Shown: positions 62,901 to 63,295 of the stretch, piece after piece
Layout: the number at the start of each line of letters is the position of its first letter
Position numbering within the stretch: the first letter of the stretch is position 1
Source: Candidatus Altarchaeota archaeon
Lineage (GTDB): Archaea; Altiarchaeota; Altiarchaeia; IMC4; QMZM01
Reading direction: 5' to 3'
DNA: 63,295 nucleotides
Assembly: GCA_016931955.1 (NCBI GenBank)
Contig: JAFGDV010000024.1
Span: forward strand, 1-63,295
The notes under the pieces: generated by a model
Databases searched by the model: none
The model's input: only the letters and a program-made list of their open reading frames with translations
Told to the model about the DNA's origin: nothing
Program-made: the position numbers and the translations under genes

Positions 62901-63295
62901 CTTCGACACATGGACCAACTTCACCTACGTGAACGTCACACTAAGCTGCGACGACGGCACAGGAACAGGATGCAATACAACACAATACTGCACAGACACA
63001 AACAACACATGCTCACCCAATATAACATACACAACACATATACAGATCACCCAAGAAGAAACCAGCTACATCCGATTCAGGAGCAACGACACTCTTGGAA
63101 ACCTAGAGGATGTGAAGAGCGAGACAATAAGGATCGACACCCAACCACCAGAAATAAACTTTGTAGAACCAACAACAGAGGCAGGTAACCACTCACAGGA
63201 TTGGATCTCGGCGAATGTGACCGTAGTAGATCATAACCTGGACACGATAAACCTTACGCTGTGGAACTCCACCGGAAGGATAGTACAAAGCAACA
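47926..63295 (+). CDS. giant modular secreted surface protein (3' end outside window)
   Basis: One frame stays open from 47887 to the window end: at least 5,123 codons, found stop-free line by line. There is no ATG near the front; TTG 47926 (signal peptide reading LKQGLIYAVVLGVFFLSVGF) or GTG 47917 is the likely start. Order: three ~100-aa Ig-like repeats (about 35-320); further beta domains; beta-helix 1 (about 1140-1470); then host Ig, Cys-rich unit, DUF2341 and LamG-like unit (1840-2285). A host Ig carries a seven-repeat block (2426-2800), with DUF2341 and LamG-like again (2860-3160). Two NosD-type beta-helices (3380-4140), a carboxypeptidase-regulatory-like and an FnIII-like domain, and beta-helix 4 (4345-4640) follow. 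The last host Ig carries a five-repeat block (4645-4975). Many N-x-S/T sites. Adhesin or cell-surface scaffold is likely. Confidence 0.93.
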   Translation, partial: MKQGLIYAVVLGVFFLSVGFSFSQLSDPENISFSVSTDKEIYFLDEIVRVSVSAPGNSSTNLSILDPQGGIYSTFKENLGNFTHLYSPSSIGDYSVHAHFSLLNISSNASAFFKVIPFVETNPLENASLWTDKPTYYLNEIIRISVSAPKNTTTNLTIRNPTGSLYSTLKELIGSFTHLFFPEFSGNHSVRAFFSLQNWSSNSSVSFSVLSPAIENATNESEVPENPPVSPLDLASLSTDKVVYQLDETVRISLSAPENTSTNLTIQNPLGGLYSSLKEKLGSFTHLYLPEFIGDYLVFAELSLHNETRDLNTSFQVVAENVSKTNISESLFNLKAMKKYFNANKNPEFILYSKKKPEKEKIKAIVYYGGQETDIQAEVEEMQDGNISIKILKKRAFRAGLYTLQVQVDEDHTIEREFSWGLVSLNTRKSIYAPGEMAEFIIVVLDSEGHSVCNAELYLSVTDPENKETMYSTSDGTISPSQECGIYYANYSTEIEGNHTVEITALVSGMEVNFSTHFLVREEYGFDIIRTAESKIDPTQQEWFDVSVGIESFIGGDALTVEESVPAEFEVLTDADIQEEGDTKILTWNKELIDGKTTVTYSYSVPEIWPYLYTLGPLEINSNFSEARPWYIAVDPSYPATPTASNDNEVTETGNTFVTKKTLTVTKNGESWLKTEHELATSNAARATELKIVSQSNGAITCTNSSTTVYPSYTTYYCELDISSLSDGSQSFNLQLRRTSASAATAYNRNWRIYLEVIPSIVTLKTHGNSSYSGIDKFFSRQQTIFVEANVTASDGSNMTDATVTANFTVGGSFEKILTLSHYSGSIYRGNWTTNSTQTVGVYNISVYANNSDGNTTGSNSFHLYSGENVSAYRMDWNDDGSNESVMENRHLIAVFNETDNTDGLILYLEQKDSNVGYTFGKIYDPNSIGRGEVTTTNMKEIRIYDFSFSQEGENLASVDLNIKTTVNDPPPSNPDKVTEKEISRAESTGVDGGDRGLASEPFSGINSGPVFGERTSSIGSEQMSPTISSIYVEPLKVAPGDFMHVSAEVSDGYEIESVTAYMGGIEIIELRLLNGSVYRGIWGGDWLVHDTENREYTTTVTATNALGFSSSADVGWSDPPNVVQIHYRWRNDDNGTSENDYLYVNATTGNDSTAELNNPDKPWKTINESINYVKNNLSPLQKPTIIEIQDSATYTEGIRLAGITTSSTNRLTIRGAKDQMPTWKNDNSNILFCDYDSTNSYGALDIAVSYVTIERISFTGTKNHGVKLCWNNVHNITIRNCIFHDMTISTGNYNHNSVGVYGVAPDSQVYNNVFYNLVYSINFWGNGPVKLRNNIFSVNPCSSEVEMAFVNYNAYSNNHPDSNYNIFQLNTGYLAVGSWNTPTYYTTLADWQACSITPAPDQNSTSGDPKYVTAGTDFHLKSVYGHWTSSGWVNDSESSSGIDAGVPFNIGFEYTYYDKEAEDNGDRVNIGAYGNTDQASLSGNYTGYWNEYKEDGTWKAAEDTLVHNQSKNEGIRLRFSIRNTGTSADNYTYRLQVAARGDFYSCENVTSGYFSDVPTTSDGCGSAVACITNATWFEDGAPTISQLSTPSSLTFVRGGMVEDSSNQTDKITLNQDTFTEIEYNFQFTDNASNATTYCFRVVNGGVGALDGYSKVATITTTELTTSFNLTVTMRTEDVDYLVYRLHNFDSSIDDISDVWSDIAGTLGSSVSDDRYHLENGTDALVSSLTAEQWNDYTASNYSLIYDNSATGDSVNDNVIAWIRFNETENISFQDTGLWNSSSEGLRIRYNTSSASATDEVNYILAFTTGGYDTIQQWMSTVEGGSFPTVNFMASPPGVYLNSPQNQAVTNDTTPDFSFNVVGSESTYNCTLYLNDTNKGNNASTQNNTPTTITSTALSDGTYSWYVNCTATGFAEQSKIREITIDTTAPTTTATAIISNGSSYTFDTWTNSSYVNITLNCSDSGSGCDTTMYCTDTTNTCEPYKNFKQEINISTTAGNLTDYQVKINLNSSNVGAGFNWTRDENATRFKYYNTSSGKETGCSHWIESWNSSSEEATIWVKVPFLENNTNTTIYMNYGNPDAIYNNTQGGNDIFLFFDDFEGDILDTNKWSEIGSGGSYSVSDSILTVTGGASGWETIIGKTRYAMPKEFGYRAKMTETTVTNIVIDDRDAQGNFQGLGYDWAKWSYWDEKNYSCGHDGSETGDARTSDLSNFTLLKLVWTSTAVKFYEDGVLKKTLTTNVPQDTCAPLFEGYFNSSKVYIDWVFVREYTSIEPTIYFGSEESPSNIQITKEGISYIRYRSNDTLGNLEDTKNQTIKIDYTPAQITIVNPENDTNLSSETTWTWINVSTDENAVCKYNLTNSNFDYASQGTTFTNTSGMAHSFNYSGLADGQTYTLYYKCNDSTAGNINPSSVMHTFGVNKTVTFHIDLNSPDNETATDDSTPDFNFTVSGSKSLYVCELFINDSSYGKTDFINVGHIDDGGWVESVWGDGTYIYSADYAGLRAYTFNGTDFNKTGYIDDEENELGVWGDGTYIFLANQDGGLRAYTFNGTNFTNVGHIDDGGNGVGVWGDETYIYLANSGDGLRAYTFNGTNFTNVGWIDDGGNGVDVWGDGTYIYLANYADGLRAYTFNGTNFSNVGHIDDGDEGYGIGVWGDGTYIYLGNYGDGLRAYTFNGSNFTNVGHIYDGGFGQGVWGDGTYIYLANEFDGLRAYTFNGTNFSNVGHIDDGGVGWGVWGDGTYIYLANHDDGLRAYSFTPSALNNTPTTITANLNLSDGVYNWYINCTANGATNQSEIGEITIDATPSTTNASAVKNDSTTYTFDTWTNSSYVNITLSCDDGLGIGCDTTQYCTDTTNTCTPSWFNSSWLYRQPIYISNTAGNLTDYQVKIELTSANAGSHWNWTNNGSDIRFTYYNITGGTETECLHWIESWNSTSETATIWVKIPFIENNTDTIVNMYYGNTGAAYNNTQGGNNTFLLFDDFDSLTGWSGDTANFDTSNGYLLATNNTDSFHKIYKPFTENVAIWEIKARINGTDSADQIWRLYPFYNNTLSYWDVNLAEPGGGNVIALEKNGGATGSSPGIQDTYWHDIKVTRSSSADWRVYVDGTGVISTTDDMWPTATYIGIEYKQLTSNDYIAWDTLRVRKYASPEPSVSIGGEGSSTTIQVTTEGTSYIRYHSNDSLGNLEDTKNQTIKIDTTAPTINFVSPTSSGNLSQNWIAANVTALDGGVGLDTIKLTLWNSTGGIVQSNTSQTSPLFVNLTSLLEGTYYLNATANDTFEHTSTTETNTITLDTTKPTIILQSPENITYNTTLINLNVSADDIIDTWWYSLNSGTNITFTPNTTIIAEYGSNHLIVYANDTAGNENSSEIYFSTSNYLDDCSILNEPGTTYYLQKDIINSTKTTCINITANNIILEGQGHTVDGINTTSTYGIYILRPSQQTTNITVKNLEITDWYNGVANYYANNNTFYNITSELNYYGVYFGYTNYTNLTESTISNSLIGLWMLYSSFNTVYNSTFTSCSYEGVRIGADSTYNIFSNMTVSNGLNRGIFIEYAQNNTIKDSRIENNAGSGIYVYWAGFSPTENNKIYNNLFNNTNNSIINMFTAYINNWNTTNQTGTRIYSSGTNIGGNYWTNATGTGYSDTCNDTNEDGFCDDPYTLAANNTDYLPLSNKYKADWVEVTTCRNLNESGKTYQLSQNVSSPGTCFTIQADNITLNCLGYTINYSQSSVGYAVNNTGYNYTKIKNCNIVQGNTSQSNSYGIRFNKTINGSIENNTIQTSGSSSCYGIYILNSNNTRFYKNNITTTGYYGYGIRIDSSTNANFTDNIISTSDFYARGIYLLNSSDNTIYNNTISTASNAWAFAVGMYASSKNTLKENKFTTTHAQSIGVLVPAEYNISESYFNHSIDSSNLAHGKPILYVFKNDSVTLENLNNTYGLIYVTSSRNATIRNITVAGLDGIYLANTSDSTIANCTLKNTTSKGIGVYYSSSNNRIENNTISTNSPEGYPIEVGRASNNIIQNNILTTYASWDIGLNLWGPGSNNNITNNKITTHAGWRAEGVYIALNANNNTFYNITVQTSTCSYCYGIDFDSVSGNRFINSNINAGTSYDIYIRGTEDYINYIINGTFNQSDIGFENSSTTNKIEVQWYLDVYVNDTLSNPIDQSDVTGWMDNSSQAFFNQTNATGYITRQTLTEYLQNASQVYPTNVTYYTNYTINATKAGYTEETKQVNLTASKSIYLTLSRENNPPNKPTLNSPDNASYVNMNFVLLNWTCTDPDGDNMTAYIYGDNSTATTLINTTTGCVNGSSYTFNRTGLGDDIYYWKITCNDSSLANTSDTYEFMTGCNPPKSGNWNINSTLNCQDITRISEVDLVIGNNGGVTFNNVNLTLQKVTVQAGGVLRFQNSKNSVTHNNNWTISGTTYVNHTTHHINTTTNGAIGITVTSAGAFYIYNNSNITNGEGVGGNSTAHFFFQIDPGATFQMNDSVLEECGFAGEENQKGLFIQTDNVWIGNNTITNNYIGIYLNASDNNTIKDNTIKQNQYGILLYSSANNTIYNNLLNNTNNFYFAGTNYTNYWNTTNQTGTRVYSSGTNIGGNYWTNATGTGYSDTCNDTSYDGFCDDPYILATSNRDYLPLSNKYTATAFHIDLNSPPNQTTTNDNTPDFNFNVTGITITYTCELFINGTGYENRWFLDSSIVSGLGDVGGRSKPEVYQKDGVWHLISGEMDGVFNGYQWNGIQWVSNSSIVSGLGSIGWNSDPTVYQKDGVWHLISGESDGVFNGYQWNGTQWVSNSSIVSGLANVGGEGYSSPTVFQKDGTWYLIAGEWDGVFNGYQWNGTQWVSNSSIVSGLGDVGTHSIPEVYQKDGIWHLISGEQDGVFNGYQWNGIQWVSNSSIVSGLIKVTTISAPAVYQKEGVWHLITGEQYGTFYGYHWDALNNTPTTITANPALSDGTYYWYINCSASGFTNQSKIREITIDATPPITNATALISNGSAYVFDTWTNFTYVNVTLSCDDGTGTGCNTTQYCTDTNNTCSPNITYTTHIQITQEETSYIRFRSNDTLGNLEDVKSETIRIDTQPPEINFVEPTTEAGNHSQDWISANVTVVDHNLDTINLTLWNSTGRIVQSN
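48028..48880 (+). repeat. three tandem ~100-aa Ig-like repeats
   Basis: Each unit begins STDKxxYxLDEIVRVSVSAP (first at 48028, then near 48313 and 48637) and continues with TNLxIxxPxGxxYSxxKE, then LGxFTHLYxPxxxGDYSV. The pattern recalls MG2-like Ig domains of surface proteins. Confidence 0.8.
55387..56195 (+). repeat. seven ~41-aa LVIVD/propeller-like repeats
   Basis: The unit VWGDGTYIYLANYxDGLRAY followed by TFNGTNFTNVGHIDDGG starts at 55387, 55507, 55630, 55753, 55882, 56008 and 56131, with spacings of 120-129 nt. Seven units of this length fit a seven-bladed beta-propeller. The block sits inside an Ig-like domain. Confidence 0.82.
61996..62715 (+). repeat. five ~49-aa near-identical repeats
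   Basis: The unit SSIVSGLGDVG...PxVYQKDGVWHLISG then EWDGVFNGYQWNGTQWVSN begins at 61996, 62143, 62290, 62443 and 62590 (147-153 nt each). Units 1-4 are close to identical in DNA, a sign of recent duplication or gene conversion. Five units of this size would suit a five-bladed (tachylectin-like) propeller. Confidence 0.85.

Noticed and set aside
47926..63295. Splitting the giant frame into several genes at internal Met codons
   Set aside because: There are no stops, promoters or signal peptides inside, and repeat domains run across every possible break.

Overview
The window is archaeal. Three lines of evidence support this: it opens on the 3' end of an archaeal-type 23S rRNA followed by an archaeal-type RNase P RNA; it encodes a group II chaperonin (thermosome), transcription factor B, ribosomal protein S8e, a class III (pilin-like) signal peptide protein and beta-RFAP synthase; and many genes have a TATA-like box only about 25 nt before the start codon, which suggests leaderless mRNAs. 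The lineage cannot be fixed from sequence alone. A DPANN or Altiarchaeota-like archaeon fits, because there are many class III and lipoprotein-type surface genes yet retained amino-acid and (methano)pterin-type cofactor genes. No tRNA, 5S rRNA or CRISPR array was recognised.

Layout. 1-850: 23S tail, RNase P RNA, a train of small hairpins. 881-6142: aspartokinase, HTH regulator, Hsp20, thermosome, DedA-like membrane protein. 6161-8581: three toxin-antitoxin operons (HEPN/MNT, PIN/AbrB, HicBA) on the minus strand, separated by short remnants of the 3' end of the neighbouring V4R gene. 8552-15256: FIST and V4R sensory-type genes flanking an AT-rich block with two ferredoxin-type proteins and a radical SAM enzyme. 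15348-18478: KaiC-like ATPase, a roadblock-like partner, a 53-aa protein and two membrane proteins. 18546-28953: an accessory surface-protein island on the minus strand with two paralogous secreted coiled-coil proteins (one ending in a polymorphic-toxin-like region), a pair of paralogous cytoplasmic proteins, a CpXC zinc protein and several orphans. Three transcription units here share a TACT-n4-AGTA palindrome. 29032-47802: mostly core genes (S8e, LeuA-type synthase, IlvD, DUF1464, beta-RFAP synthase, CaCA exchanger, DUF2207, phosphoesterase, TFB, TrkA, Thi4-like synthase, HisS, FKBP, HDAC-like) with short alternating operons.

47926-63295: one reading frame with no stop codon runs more than 15.3 kb to the window end and encodes at least 5,123 residues of a secreted, modular surface protein. 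It combines Ig-like domains, DUF2341/LamG-like units, four beta-helices, a seven-repeat propeller-like block and a five-repeat block. The last two are inserted into the same loop of two copies of the same Ig-like host domain.

The most unusual signals are: (1) this giant mosaic protein and its loop-inserted repeat domains; (2) gene-tail scars of V4R, FIST and PsbP-like genes at module boundaries; (3) the secreted toxin-like protein with downstream paralogous candidate partner genes and a shared promoter palindrome; (4) RNase P RNA placed directly behind 23S rRNA with no 5S between.
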